Shown: positions 13,093-22,314, numbered from the stretch's first letter. The stretch is 34,097 nucleotides of DNA from a virus (IMGVR_UViG_3300006128_000663:1-34097), one strand, 5' to 3'. Translations and numbers: made by a program. The notes: generated from the letters alone by a model not told the origin.

Positions 13093-14463
13093 ATGAAATT
13101 ACGTAACTTAAAAAACGTAGATGAAGCCATTTTAAGATTCGAGCCAGCTAATCAAGAACGTAATCTAGCCACACCCGGACAGGCCGGATTAGATTTTAAA
13201 CTATTCCATAATCTTGTTACAGACCATATAACAAGCCTACAAACAATCAACAGTAAGCTGGGTAATGCGCCAGATCTAGTAAAGAAACTCAATCAGCTTA
13301 AACTTGCATATAGTAAGATATTCGGTGCACCCATAGTTGATTCTGAGAATTTGCTAGCAGAAGTTTATCAGGACAGAGTTCAGTTGGTTGCTGATGCAAT
13401 CATCAACAAAAGCAAAACCAATCCAGTCAAAAAAGAAGAATTAGCTGGTATGATTGAACGAGAAGCAATGCTGAATCATGTTTCTGAATTGGGATTCAAG
13501 GGTAAGCAATCGACAGCATGGCCAGATTTTGTCAAGGATGTATTACAAGCACTTAAAGGCCATGTGGTTTTTGATCGTGGTCAAGCAGCAGCTAAGGCAA
13601 AACGCGACCAGCAAAAGCAATTGCTTGGTAAGATATCACAAATGATACATGATGCGATCGGCTATACTTTCCCAGATGGTGACCCTACTGATTATCTAAT
13701 ACCTCGTATGACAAAAATAGGTATAGATCGCTATGATGCGATGGATTGGTTAGATCGTGCTGCAAGATTAGACGGTCATAAAGACTATCACAGTATGCTG
13801 GCAGACTTTTGGGACCAATTCAAAGGAGACAATCCAGAACTTGCAAAAGATTACGGCATGGGCGATAATCCCTGGAATGAAAGCATGGTGCCAGGCGATG
13901 TTCTAATGCTTGAAGGTTTTAAAGAAGCTGTTGTTGGTACTGTGTTAAGTTTTGAAAATGACACAATCATAATAGAAGGTGCTGCATATCCGTTAAATGA
14001 ACAGGAAGCTAGAACACATTATCATGATTTTGAAATAACACCTGACGAATTTGATACTTTAACCAAAGATGGTAGACTCAAAAAGTGGAAGCATAGTTAC
14101 AATCCAAGCACACACAATCTAAGAGTATATGCTTCAAGTACCAGATCTGCTAGCGATCTAGCAAAAATAGGTCTTAACGAAGCTGAGTACCAAGGACGTG
14201 AAGTTAAACTTGGTAAGCCAATGGCCGGGGATATTAAAAAATTCAAAGTCTATGTGAAAGATCCCAAGACTGGTAATGTTAAAAAGGTAAACTTCGGCGA
14301 TAAAAATATGGAAATCAAGAGAGATGATCCAGAACGTCGCAAGAGTTTCCGTGCAAGACATGGTTGCGGAACACCTCGTGCAAGCGATCGTACCAAAGCA
14401 GCCTACTGGTCCTGCAGACTCTGGAGCAATAAAAAAGTTTCAGATATCTTAAAGGGCAAATAA
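13093..14463 (+). CDS. Late phage protein with C-terminal Cys/basic module, possible packaged protein
   Basis: 456 residues from ATG 13093; AGGTGA lies just upstream, whereas the in-frame ATG at 13069 would fall almost at the expected transcription start. The leader MKLRNLKNVDEA loosely resembles the MRxxEL leaders of the cluster. The body is mostly helical (about 1-260) and includes a small barrel-like segment with GDVLMLEGFKEAVVGTVLSF. The C-terminal 40 residues carry RARHGCGTPR and YWSCRLW. I recall this short Cys/Arg-rich module at the ends of many marine T4-like phage proteins. A late promoter box precedes it. Function unknown; packaging in the head is inference from the module and context. 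Confidence 0.65.
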   Translation: MKLRNLKNVDEAILRFEPANQERNLATPGQAGLDFKLFHNLVTDHITSLQTINSKLGNAPDLVKKLNQLKLAYSKIFGAPIVDSENLLAEVYQDRVQLVADAIINKSKTNPVKKEELAGMIEREAMLNHVSELGFKGKQSTAWPDFVKDVLQALKGHVVFDRGQAAAKAKRDQQKQLLGKISQMIHDAIGYTFPDGDPTDYLIPRMTKIGIDRYDAMDWLDRAARLDGHKDYHSMLADFWDQFKGDNPELAKDYGMGDNPWNESMVPGDVLMLEGFKEAVVGTVLSFENDTIIIEGAAYPLNEQEARTHYHDFEITPDEFDTLTKDGRLKKWKHSYNPSTHNLRVYASSTRSASDLAKIGLNEAEYQGREVKLGKPMAGDIKKFKVYVKDPKTGNVKKVNFGDKNMEIKRDDPERRKSFRARHGCGTPRASDRTKAAYWSCRLWSNKKVSDILKGK

Positions 14464-14466
14464 TTT

Positions 14467-15080
14467 ATGAGATTTATTGTTTATAAAATTACTAATCTTA
14501 TAAACGGCAGATATTACATCGGTAGGCACGCTACAAAAAATGTCAATGATAGTTATATGGGTAGTGGTATAGCTATTAGAAACGCCATAGAAAAATACGG
14601 AATAGAAAATTTTAAAAAGGAAATTATTGCAGAAGCTGAATCTAGAGAAGAGCTCTGGGAGTTAGAAAAACGTATTGTAAACGAAACAGTAGTATCTGAC
14701 GAAAAATCATATAATATGGCATACGGTGGTAAGCACTACTTAGATGGATTAAAAAATATAACCGAGAGGCATTTATACAACATCAGAGTGAGGCTGGTAA
14801 AAAAGGTGGTAGAGCTTGCATAAGTACTAAAGATAGAGAATGGCATGCTAAAGGTGGTTCAGTTTCTAGTCGTAAAAAAGCATCGTTTTATACATATAGG
14901 TTAACATTACCAAATGGTAATGAAATGATTTTAAATGGAAATGAATTAAAAGAATATTGTAAAACAAACGGATTAAATTATTGGACTCTTATTTGGACTA
15001 GACACAAAAATCGACCTGTTATGTCCGGTCCACTTAAAGATTATAGACTTGATCAATTGACGAAATATACTAAAAGGTAA
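14467..15080 (+). pseudogene. GIY-YIG homing endonuclease with an internal frameshift
   Basis: The first frame (14467-14823, 118 residues) has a full GIY-YIG start: IVYKITN, YYIGRH at 16-21, and Glu67 in LWELEKRI. It then reads out to a stop. The same protein continues in the -1 frame: REAFIQHQSEAGKKGGRAC, then a C-terminal domain down to a TAA at 15078-15080. The shift lies near the A6 run in TTAAAAAATAT (about 14749-14754); one base more or less there would restore a single protein of about 205 residues. It is thus either decayed, a sequencing or assembly error in a homopolymer, or a slippage site. It sits between two late genes, where homing endonucleases commonly insert. Confidence 0.75.
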
Positions 15081-15090
15081 ATAGTAAGTT

Positions 15091-15492
15091 ATGAAACTTA
15101 CTGATCTATATCCCATGCTGAATGAGGAAGCTGACTCTAACATACCGCTTGATACCAGGCATACTCTTCCTCATGCTGTGATAATTCCTGATATGGATCT
15201 GTACTATGAGTATTATAAGTTTGTGACTGCTATGGCCAGTCATCCAGAAGTTGATGCACAATATTTCCAGGATCAACCCATGCGAGATATTCCAGTTGCA
15301 GTAGCATATACTCCACAAGAGTATGATATGATTGTAGCCACAGCTAAAAGAATGGGTAAACACCCAAAAGAAATAGCTTTTAAGAAGAGTCAGGAACCGC
15401 CGGGTGGAAATGTAACAAGTCCTGTTATGAAATTTAATATGTTTGAATCAGAATCTGACCAAATGCGTTTGATTATGGAAAGTATAAAATGA
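15091..15492 (+). CDS. Conserved phage protein, tandem paralogue 1, possible packaged protein
   Basis: 133 residues. The leader MKLTDLYPMLNEEADSN fits the capsid-targeting pattern, with LNE as a potential prohead-protease site. The rest is homologous to the next gene: a Tyr-rich helix (DLYYEYYKFVTAMASHPE), AVAYTPQEYDMI, a KSQEPPGG linker and the tail SPVMKFNMFESESDQMR. I recall related sequences in T4-like phages of marine bacteria, with no known function. It overlaps the next gene by ATGA. A GGTAAATA sequence 8-15 bases upstream could be a degenerate late box. Confidence 0.65.
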   Translation: MKLTDLYPMLNEEADSNIPLDTRHTLPHAVIIPDMDLYYEYYKFVTAMASHPEVDAQYFQDQPMRDIPVAVAYTPQEYDMIVATAKRMGKHPKEIAFKKSQEPPGGNVTSPVMKFNMFESESDQMRLIMESIK

Positions 15493-15914
15493 GACTACGT
15501 GATCTAACAGAATCTAACACAAAACCCATACATACCAAAACTCCGGCACTAGCACCAGAGATCCGTAGCACAATCTCACCTACTATGACTATTCCAGATT
15601 TGGTTAATAGCGACACCTATAGACAATATAGATATTCTCTAGCACTAGCATCAGCTGAAGCTGTAAAAGCTGGTGAAGTTGTATTTGATGCAGAAAGCAC
15701 CTGGAATGAAAGTCTTGCTGCTATTGCATATACTCCACAAGAGTTAGAAATATTCAAACTGGCTAATAAAATGATGGGTGTTGACGGTGTAATGATATCT
15801 GATTCACCAAGTCAGGAACCAGAGAATACTCAAAAAGTTAGTCCGGTAATGAAGTTCAACATGTTTGAATCTGAATCTGATCAGATGCGTGATACTATTG
15901 AAAAGATAAAATAA
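15489..15914 (+). CDS. Conserved phage protein, tandem paralogue 2, possible packaged protein
   Basis: 141 residues. The leader MRLRDLTESN contains LTE, matching the [LI]xE cleavage rule of the T4 prohead protease. The body is DTYRQYRYSLALASAEAVK, STWNESLAAIAYTPQEL, then SQEPENTQ and the tail SPVMKFNMFESESDQMRDT, shared almost exactly with the preceding gene. The tandem pair arose by duplication; this copy is closer to the family I recall from other T4-like phages (Y.QYRY.LALA...STWNE). Translation is coupled to the previous gene through ATGA. Confidence 0.65.
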   Translation: MRLRDLTESNTKPIHTKTPALAPEIRSTISPTMTIPDLVNSDTYRQYRYSLALASAEAVKAGEVVFDAESTWNESLAAIAYTPQELEIFKLANKMMGVDGVMISDSPSQEPENTQKVSPVMKFNMFESESDQMRDTIEKIK

Positions 15915-15964
15915 TCAACCATAATCAACATAGCGTATACCCGGTCTACTCATTCGCAAATGTA

Positions 15965-15972
15965 CATAAATA
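15965..15972 (+). promoter_or_regulatory. T4-type late promoter box CATAAATA
   Basis: CATAAATA, one mismatch to TATAAATA, 62 bases upstream of the large fusion gene at 16035. The 120-base gap 15915-16034 holds only this box and the AAAAGG ribosome site. Confidence 0.55.
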
Positions 15973-16034
15973 ATCTAGACTTGTAATTTCTAGCAACAGG
16001 CACCGTCTGACTGTTAGAACAAAAAGGTATTAAT

Positions 16035-18761
16035 ATGCGTTTATTTGAAGTTTTTGATGCAACTCCGGTGAAGCTTATCAATGAAGGTGGTAATTTAGAA
16101 TTACCAGGCGGTCATGTAGCTGATTCTATCAATTTAAAAGTTCACGACAGATCATTCATTGTGCCTGTGCTTGAAAAACTGTTGAATAACATCAATGCTG
16201 CATATGCCAAAGCATATAATAAACCATTATGGTCATCTACTCTTCTAAAGAGTGGTAAGTTTCTAAGCGGTAGCAGTTTGCATTTCTTCAATACCAATAT
16301 ACCAGACAATGAGTTTGTCAAAGTAAAACCAAAGGTCGGTGATATTGATACACAAGTAAACAAAGCAGACGAAGAAAAGTTAGAAAAATTCCTAGAAAAA
16401 ATTCAAGGTAAGAAATTGGGCAATGCTAAATTCTTGGGATTTAAAAGAGGTAATGAACAATTCAGTAGTTTATGGGAGTTATCAACCCCGCCTCTTAAAA
16501 TTCAAATTGATTTAGAATTTGTTTCATACGAACGAGGTAAACCAACATCTTGGGCACAGTTTAGTCACAGCAGTAGTTGGGATGACATACAAGCGGGTAT
16601 CAAAGGTGTATTTCACAAATATGTTATTCAAAGTTTCTCATCACTTACAAAACAAGATTTTTTGTTAAGAAAGATGGTTGGTAGAGGCAAAGCAAGAACA
16701 TTACAAGATGTACCTGCTACTGATAATATGGTTAGTTTTGCTGTGAGCAGCAAAGAAGGCGGCGGATTAAGACAAAAATATGAGCCTGTTATTGATCCTG
16801 TTACAAAAAAGCCGTTGATAAAAGACGGTTTACCAGTGTTAACAGCAAGACCTACAGAGGGGTATGATCAAAGTCTAGCAGGTATATTCAGCAAACTATT
16901 TGGAAAAAAACTTAGTCATGCATTGTTTGAAAAACTCAGTGAAAAATTCTGGAGTTTTAAAGGCCTACTTGAAGTCATGAACTTGCTGTTGGATAACAAC
17001 GAAAAACAACGTGTAGTTGATTCGTTCACAGACAAGCTATTTGGTAAAGGTGCACAGGGTTTATACAAAGGCGATCCTGATCGCGATATCAAGGAAAAAA
17101 TAGTTGCTTTAAGAGTCATGTTAGAAACTCTAGACATGACAGAGCCAAGTGATCTAAAACAAAAAGTAAAAGATTACAAAGCATCATATAAGGTATTAGA
17201 TGAAGCTGATGCACCGAACTATGCTCGTCAAGGTATCAAACACATTTATAATCCCGGTTCTAGCACTGAAATGAAGGATGCTGATTTTTTAGAGTTAGTA
17301 AATGAAATTCATGCCAATGGTGGTAACCTAGATGGTTTTCCTATCAGTCTCAAAGTAGATGGTGCTGGTATTAGATTTGGTAAAGATGAAAATGGTCGTG
17401 CTTTTTTGATGACTTCTCGAGTTATCAAACCTTTATATGCAGAAAATGTCGGCGACTTTGAGAAGTACGGGAAGAGTGTGGGTCAAACTGACGAACAACT
17501 TGCTAGAACACGCAATTACGATCGTGCGTTAGACACTATTGTAAACAGCGATTGGATACAGAAACTACCTAAGGACACTATTGTACAAGCAGAAATGTTG
17601 TACAATCCCATGGCAGAAAAAACTGCAAATGGTTTAAAGTTTGTTAATATATCATACGACCCGAAAAAACTAGGGTCAACTATGACACTTGTACCAATCA
17701 GCTTCCGTAGATACAGTACAGGTGATGTATTACCTAATGCAAATGAAATAAAAGACATGCTATTAAAGAGCAGCACTTCTGCAATTAAATTTGTCAATAG
17801 TGATCTTAAACAAGCTAAAATAGACGTTAGTAAAATTATAGATCCAGTTGTTAAAATGGGAACAGAATTAAGAACAGCATTAGGATCGCGTAAGAAAGAT
17901 GATCCTCTTAAAGCAAAGGCAAAAGATATTCTTACACAAGTTAGGAAAGCACTTTCGGATGCAATTATCCATAATCCAAATCTTGTGGGCAAAGAACAAT
18001 TGGGTAAAAACCTAGAAGGCATAGTTATTAAAATGCCAAGTGGTATGTTAGTAAAAGTTACAAGTTCTGACATGCAAGATATTATGGCCGCAAAAAAGGC
18101 GGCAGCACCTAGAACGGGTAGCAATCGTATAAAGCCTGCAGTGGTTACAGTTGGTAGCTTTGTTGGTCATATCGGTCATCAACATTTGGTTAACCTAGTT
18201 CTACAAAAAGCCAAAAAGGTTGGTGGTGATCCCTACGTTTATATCAGTCCCAAAGTTGGTCCAGATGACCCATTCCCACCTCAGGTAAAATTAGAAACTT
18301 GGAAAAAACTATATCCAGAACATGCAAGTATGTTTCAAATTATAGCGGCTCCGGATGGCAGCCCATCCACTCCTATGAAAAAAATTGAAAAAGATTTAGT
18401 ATTACCCAAAACCAGTCCCTACAATAAAATCATCCTTATGGTAGGGGAAGATCGTTATGATAGTTTCAAGACATGGATAGAAACTCTTGAAAAGCGCATG
18501 AAAGATCCTGCTGCTCTAGCAAAGTTTGGTGGCACACAGGATCAAGTTAGTTATGAAGTAATAGGTATACCACGTAGCAAAGAAAACGGCGGCACTGATA
18601 TGAGCTTTACTGAACTACGCAATGTTCTTAAAAATCCCAATGCAACGGACGGACAAAAACTAGCAGTATGGGAAAAAGGATTCGATGTTAAGAAACTGGG
18701 AGTTCCTTATATCAAACATTTAATGGCAATTGCTGAAAAAAACATGGGGATAACAAAATGA
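16035..18761 (+). CDS. Fusion: pol-beta-like nucleotidyltransferase + KxDG ligase-like + HxGH nucleotidylyltransferase
   Basis: 908 residues. The leader MRLFEVFDATPVKLINEGGN has INE as a possible prohead-protease site. Domain 1 (about 25-250) has polymerase-beta nucleotidyltransferase signatures: Gly79-Ser80, GDID with Asp103/Asp105, and the third acid Asp159 in IQIDLEF. Domain 2 (about 385-690) looks like an ATP-dependent ligase: KVDG at 440-443 (adenylated Lys440), LEGIVIK (660-666, motif IV) and VKV (673-675, like motif V). Domain 3 (about 700-908) has the HIGH motif (712-715) of the CoaD/NadM family and a late SFTELR resembling ISSTxxR. Together these suggest nucleic-acid end repair or nucleotide/NAD chemistry. 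A late box lies upstream; ATGA couples it to the next gene. Confidence 0.75.
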   Translation: MRLFEVFDATPVKLINEGGNLELPGGHVADSINLKVHDRSFIVPVLEKLLNNINAAYAKAYNKPLWSSTLLKSGKFLSGSSLHFFNTNIPDNEFVKVKPKVGDIDTQVNKADEEKLEKFLEKIQGKKLGNAKFLGFKRGNEQFSSLWELSTPPLKIQIDLEFVSYERGKPTSWAQFSHSSSWDDIQAGIKGVFHKYVIQSFSSLTKQDFLLRKMVGRGKARTLQDVPATDNMVSFAVSSKEGGGLRQKYEPVIDPVTKKPLIKDGLPVLTARPTEGYDQSLAGIFSKLFGKKLSHALFEKLSEKFWSFKGLLEVMNLLLDNNEKQRVVDSFTDKLFGKGAQGLYKGDPDRDIKEKIVALRVMLETLDMTEPSDLKQKVKDYKASYKVLDEADAPNYARQGIKHIYNPGSSTEMKDADFLELVNEIHANGGNLDGFPISLKVDGAGIRFGKDENGRAFLMTSRVIKPLYAENVGDFEKYGKSVGQTDEQLARTRNYDRALDTIVNSDWIQKLPKDTIVQAEMLYNPMAEKTANGLKFVNISYDPKKLGSTMTLVPISFRRYSTGDVLPNANEIKDMLLKSSTSAIKFVNSDLKQAKIDVSKIIDPVVKMGTELRTALGSRKKDDPLKAKAKDILTQVRKALSDAIIHNPNLVGKEQLGKNLEGIVIKMPSGMLVKVTSSDMQDIMAAKKAAAPRTGSNRIKPAVVTVGSFVGHIGHQHLVNLVLQKAKKVGGDPYVYISPKVGPDDPFPPQVKLETWKKLYPEHASMFQIIAAPDGSPSTPMKKIEKDLVLPKTSPYNKIILMVGEDRYDSFKTWIETLEKRMKDPAALAKFGGTQDQVSYEVIGIPRSKENGGTDMSFTELRNVLKNPNATDGQKLAVWEKGFDVKKLGVPYIKHLMAIAEKNMGITK

Positions 18762-19597
18762 GAATAGCAGAAATATTAGAATGGGGTGAATGGGGCGGAC
18801 GTAATAAGAAAAAAAATCAGTCGCCATCTAGTAAAATAGAACAAGGTCCAGACATGGGAAATTGGACTTTAGCACTTAGTAAATTGCCAACCAGAATCCC
18901 TGCTGTCACTGGCCCAGATCCTAAGTTTGTAGCAAAATTAACCCATAAACGTAAGAAAGACACTGTGTTATATGGTGTCGGTGATAGTCAAGAAGAAGCA
19001 AAAGCAAATGTAATTGCAAAAATATCTGGTGATAAAACAGCTCCCATAACCTACAGTTCGATTACTGCTGATATTAATGCTCCATTTACCAAAGAATATC
19101 TAACCGGCGACGCTACTCTTTATTTTAAATTTGATAAACACAGCAACGAACCAGTAATGATTATGGCTAATAGAGATTATGTACGATCCTTTGGTTCTGA
19201 TATAAAAGAATTAGGATTCAAAAAAGCCAGTGCAGGTAGAACTTCTGCAAAAGGTGATGCTACACCTATTTGGGGATTTCCCATATCAAAATCTTTAGTA
19301 TCAGCAGTCGGTCTAATTCCAAATATGAGATATACTCTTGAATATACAACTGATGATAAAGATGGTAACTCTATTTTTGTCATGCATCCAGATAGTAAAA
19401 CACAAGGACCCCAGGACAAGTATAGAATGGGTGTACCTGGCGTAACTATTGCCGCTACAGAATTAACCGAAGATGAGTTAGTATACGAAGATAAAATCAA
19501 AGGTGCAGACGGTAAAGCCTGTTGGGACGGGTATCGTTATGCTGGCACCGAGGATGGTAAAGACAAGTGTGTTAAGGTCAAGAAAGCCAAACGATGA
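18758..19597 (+). CDS. Late protein with capsid-targeting-like leader and C-terminal Cys module
   Basis: 279 residues, not recognised as an enzyme. The leader MRIAEILEWGEWG has ILE, again matching the cleavage pattern. After a basic linker come mixed alpha/beta segments: KFVAKLTHKRKKDTVLYGVG, then a domain with YLTGDATLYFKFDKHSNEPV and a later VPGVTIAATELTEDELVYED. The C-terminal module KGADGKACWDGYRYAGTE then KCVKVKK is one I recall as a tail of marine T4-like phage proteins; its two Cys and Lys cluster suggest a small binding tag. It overlaps both neighbours by ATGA, so it belongs to one late operon with the fusion gene and the next gene. Confidence 0.65.
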   Translation: MRIAEILEWGEWGGRNKKKNQSPSSKIEQGPDMGNWTLALSKLPTRIPAVTGPDPKFVAKLTHKRKKDTVLYGVGDSQEEAKANVIAKISGDKTAPITYSSITADINAPFTKEYLTGDATLYFKFDKHSNEPVMIMANRDYVRSFGSDIKELGFKKASAGRTSAKGDATPIWGFPISKSLVSAVGLIPNMRYTLEYTTDDKDGNSIFVMHPDSKTQGPQDKYRMGVPGVTIAATELTEDELVYEDKIKGADGKACWDGYRYAGTEDGKDKCVKVKKAKR

Positions 19598-20874
19598 AGA
19601 TTGACGAGATTCTACTAATTGAATATGATCGTGCTAGAGCTATACAAGCCATAGGTCCTAATCTATGGCGAGCCATGCTCAGAGACATGTTGAATTTAAA
19701 TATACCACTCAAGGATTTTGATAAACAATTCCAAGAACGATATCCAACATCATTTAACATGTATAAAGACTCATTGACAGATAAAGAAACCCAGGAAAAT
19801 CTAGCAAACAAAGCCATGATGGAACTGGAAAAAGCAGATCCTACCACTAACAAAAAATATTCACAGTGGTTAGGTCGCATGTTTGCAAGTGATCCTCGCA
19901 CTAAACTTGAAGATTTAGAAAGTACCGCAGCAGAATATCTCTACAAGTTTAATAAACTTGGGTTGAAGAAAATGCTTAAAGGTACAGATAGTGATCTAAA
20001 TCGTTATAAAACTCTAAAAGATTTTATGAATGTCATGGATCACTACGAGTTACCCGTAGAAGACGAAAATCAAAAGGGCAAAGCTGAAAAGTTATATTCG
20101 GATGATACTGTAACAGTTGTACATCCTGAAGATGAAGCAGCCGCTTGTCAATATGGTAGACAAACACGCTGGTGTACTGCTGCTGTCAGAGGTAGTAATT
20201 TCTTTGATCATTACGATAGGCAAGGACCACTTTATATTCTAATACCAAAGTCTCCCAAACATCAAGGAGAAAAATATCAACTGCATTTCCCAACTGATCA
20301 ATTTATGAATGAGGATGATGAACAGATAGCATTAGTGCCACTTATTACCGAAAGATTTCCAGGATTATTAGAATTCTTTAGAGTTCGAGAGCCAGAAGCT
20401 TTAAAAGATTTAATCGAACTTGCACCAGATGATGTTCTCAAGCCAATATTAGATAAGATAGCAGATATAATGACTGATCACATCAATGACGTTATCCTGG
20501 ATTGGGAAATCAGAGACGATTATTATTATCAGTGGTTAAAAGATGAGGGGTTTGTCAACAAAGATGGTGATATTGCAGACAATGCACCAGGGTATCTCGA
20601 ATATAATGACGAAGCAGATAGATTCTATAATGAAGCAATTGATGCTGTTACACAATCGCCTGACAACATACGACATTTAGCAAGCGTATATAAGCATAAT
20701 GAACCAGATGAACCAACCTCAATTGACCATATTGAAAATGTAATGATATGGAATATGCGTTCAGATTTAGATAGGGATTCTGCTGATTCATTAGCTGATT
20801 ATATGCACAGACGTGTGCATGTTTATAAGGACAAAGAAGGCAATTGGCAAGTTAAACATACAGCTGAAAGATAA
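19594..20874 (+). CDS. Late protein of the QTRWCTA family with capsid-targeting-like leader
   Basis: 426 residues. The leader MKIDEILLIEYDRA contains LIE. A helical N-terminal half is followed by the phrase DEAAACQYGRQTRWCTAAVR and FFDHYDRQGPLYILIPK (about 185-230), then KYQLHFPTDQFMNEDDE. I recall this WCTA...GPLYILI block from many phage proteins and, more loosely, from PcfJ-like proteins; no biochemical function is established that I know of. The C-terminal third is acidic and Tyr-rich. It is coupled to the preceding gene by ATGA and ends the operon that starts at 16035. Confidence 0.65.
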   Translation: MKIDEILLIEYDRARAIQAIGPNLWRAMLRDMLNLNIPLKDFDKQFQERYPTSFNMYKDSLTDKETQENLANKAMMELEKADPTTNKKYSQWLGRMFASDPRTKLEDLESTAAEYLYKFNKLGLKKMLKGTDSDLNRYKTLKDFMNVMDHYELPVEDENQKGKAEKLYSDDTVTVVHPEDEAAACQYGRQTRWCTAAVRGSNFFDHYDRQGPLYILIPKSPKHQGEKYQLHFPTDQFMNEDDEQIALVPLITERFPGLLEFFRVREPEALKDLIELAPDDVLKPILDKIADIMTDHINDVILDWEIRDDYYYQWLKDEGFVNKDGDIADNAPGYLEYNDEADRFYNEAIDAVTQSPDNIRHLASVYKHNEPDEPTSIDHIENVMIWNMRSDLDRDSADSLADYMHRRVHVYKDKEGNWQVKHTAER

Positions 20875-20922
20875 GAGTAGAACAGTTCTAATAAAAGTGA
20901 ATGGTAAGTTAAGTAATATTAA

Positions 20923-20951
20923 TTGATAAGTTATACTGTATATTATATAAT
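20923..20951 (+). promoter_or_regulatory. Sigma70-type promoter for the oxygenase pair
   Basis: TTGATA (20923-20928), 17-base spacer, TATAAT (20946-20951), 26 bases upstream of ATG 20978. It is a host-type promoter in the middle of the late region, so the oxygenase genes may be expressed at another time. Confidence 0.6.
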
Positions 20952-20977
20952 TTACTATTAATGGACTTTTGTCAAAA

Positions 20978-21649
20978 ATGAGCGATGTTTTATTAAAAGA
21001 TCAAATATTATTGGTTAAAAATCTTTTAACTGCTGATCAGTGCGATACATTGGTTAACGAATATAACAACTCAAAACAAAAGAAAACCATCGACTCCTAT
21101 ACTCATGCATTTACAGATAATGTTATTCAGTCAACTTCTCAATACATAGATTTAAAACCAAACACAGAAACTTTTAAAATTGTTCATTCAGCTACAGAAA
21201 TTTTAACCAACAAGTGGCTAACTTATCTAAAACAACGTAATGTTGCATTTTGTGAATTTTTAAAAATTCATTTAAAATACGCACAACACTATAGAATTGT
21301 ATGTTTTAATACAAATGAACAATTAGAACCTCATATAGATTCTGAGGATTTCACCTATGCAACATGTATTTTAAATCTCAATGACAATTTCAAAGGAGGT
21401 GAGCACAGTTTTTTTAACGGAAATTATAATATAACGTTAAAAAAAGGTAGCGGATTAATATTTCCTACTGGATGGTATTGGGTACATGAAATTAAAAAAA
21501 TTACATCTGGAAACAAATTATGTATACCTATTTTAATAACTCGACATCCTAAAAATTTGAATAAACAAATTCAAACCAAATTTTTCTTATTACAATCGGA
21601 TATCAAATATAATCATCATTTATTTTATAAATCTAGCGAGAAAATATGA
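20978..21649 (+). CDS. 2-oxoglutarate/Fe(II) dioxygenase, tandem paralogue 1
   Basis: 223 residues. The double-stranded beta-helix core has the iron-binding set: His119 and Asp121 in EPHIDSED and distal His170 in WVHEIKKI. Lys180 (SGNK) stands where Arg normally binds the 2-oxoglutarate carboxylate, as in prolyl-4-hydroxylases. The block NLNDNFKGGEHSFF is typical of the P4H-like family. Possible substrates include proteins, nucleobases and small molecules; the sequence does not decide. I chose ATG 20978 over a TTG nine bases earlier. It overlaps its paralogue by ATGA and is AT-rich compared with the surrounding late genes. No capsid-targeting leader is present. Confidence 0.82.
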   Translation: MSDVLLKDQILLVKNLLTADQCDTLVNEYNNSKQKKTIDSYTHAFTDNVIQSTSQYIDLKPNTETFKIVHSATEILTNKWLTYLKQRNVAFCEFLKIHLKYAQHYRIVCFNTNEQLEPHIDSEDFTYATCILNLNDNFKGGEHSFFNGNYNITLKKGSGLIFPTGWYWVHEIKKITSGNKLCIPILITRHPKNLNKQIQTKFFLLQSDIKYNHHLFYKSSEKI

Positions 21650-22314
21650 CCAATATTAAATTTAGCAATTTGATATTGCATGTTCCTGGTCTTGTTCCTT
21701 TTGAAGAATGCAACCTCATAATAAGAGAATTCGATAAACAAGATACGCCATTGCAACACGAAATATTTCTTAATTCATTAACAAATACGACTGTAGATAA
21801 AACTTCTTATAATGCAATTAAAATAAATCCATTAAGAACTGCATTCGAAATTACACATAACTATACAGAAACAATGATTAACAAATGGATAGACCATTTA
21901 AAATCTTTAAATTCATTTTCATGCAACTCATTGAAAAAAAACATACGATTCTCTAACACACATAGGATATTACGTTATCCCACTGGTGCTATCATCGAAC
22001 CCCATGTTGATTGGAGCCCTGGTATTTTTGGTAGTTGTACTTTAAATTTAAATGATGATTATGAGGGCGGCGAATTAAGTTTTTTTCATAGAAAGCATGA
22101 TATAATATTAAAAAAAGGAGATGCAGTAATATTTCCAGCAGATTTCTTTTGGACACACGAAATTAAACCTATTACCAAGGGAGTTAGGTATTGTTCAAAT
22201 ACCTTATTACAAATGGTTGCTGATAAACATTTAAGATTGTTAGTTGATAAATCTAACGAATATGTCTCGAATACCATACCAACTGAGTATTATCTACAAT
22301 ATAATAACGAATAG
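21646..22314 (+). CDS. 2-oxoglutarate/Fe(II) dioxygenase, tandem paralogue 2
   Basis: 222 residues, homologous over its length to the preceding gene. Iron ligands are His120 and Asp122 (EPHVDWSP) and His171 (WTHEIKPI); Arg181 (KGVRYC) is the usual 2-oxoglutarate-binding residue, unlike the Lys of the first copy. The blocks TLNLNDDYEGGELSFF and LKKGDAVIFPADFFW correspond closely to the neighbour. The difference at the cosubstrate site and the low overall identity suggest that the two copies have separate substrates or work as a pair. Translation is coupled by ATGA. Confidence 0.85.
   Translation: MTNIKFSNLILHVPGLVPFEECNLIIREFDKQDTPLQHEIFLNSLTNTTVDKTSYNAIKINPLRTAFEITHNYTETMINKWIDHLKSLNSFSCNSLKKNIRFSNTHRILRYPTGAIIEPHVDWSPGIFGSCTLNLNDDYEGGELSFFHRKHDIILKKGDAVIFPADFFWTHEIKPITKGVRYCSNTLLQMVADKHLRLLVDKSNEYVSNTIPTEYYLQYNNE

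Noticed and set aside
17516-18124. Long minus-strand open frame of about 200 codons inside the fusion gene
   Set aside because: It lies antisense to clear nucleotidyltransferase motifs on the plus strand and has low-complexity Ser/Leu/Phe content typical of a shadow frame.
20879-20891. Palindrome TAGAACAGTTCTA after the gene ending at 20874
   Set aside because: Six-base arms with a one-base centre are too tight for a hairpin, and no T-run follows; it may be chance.
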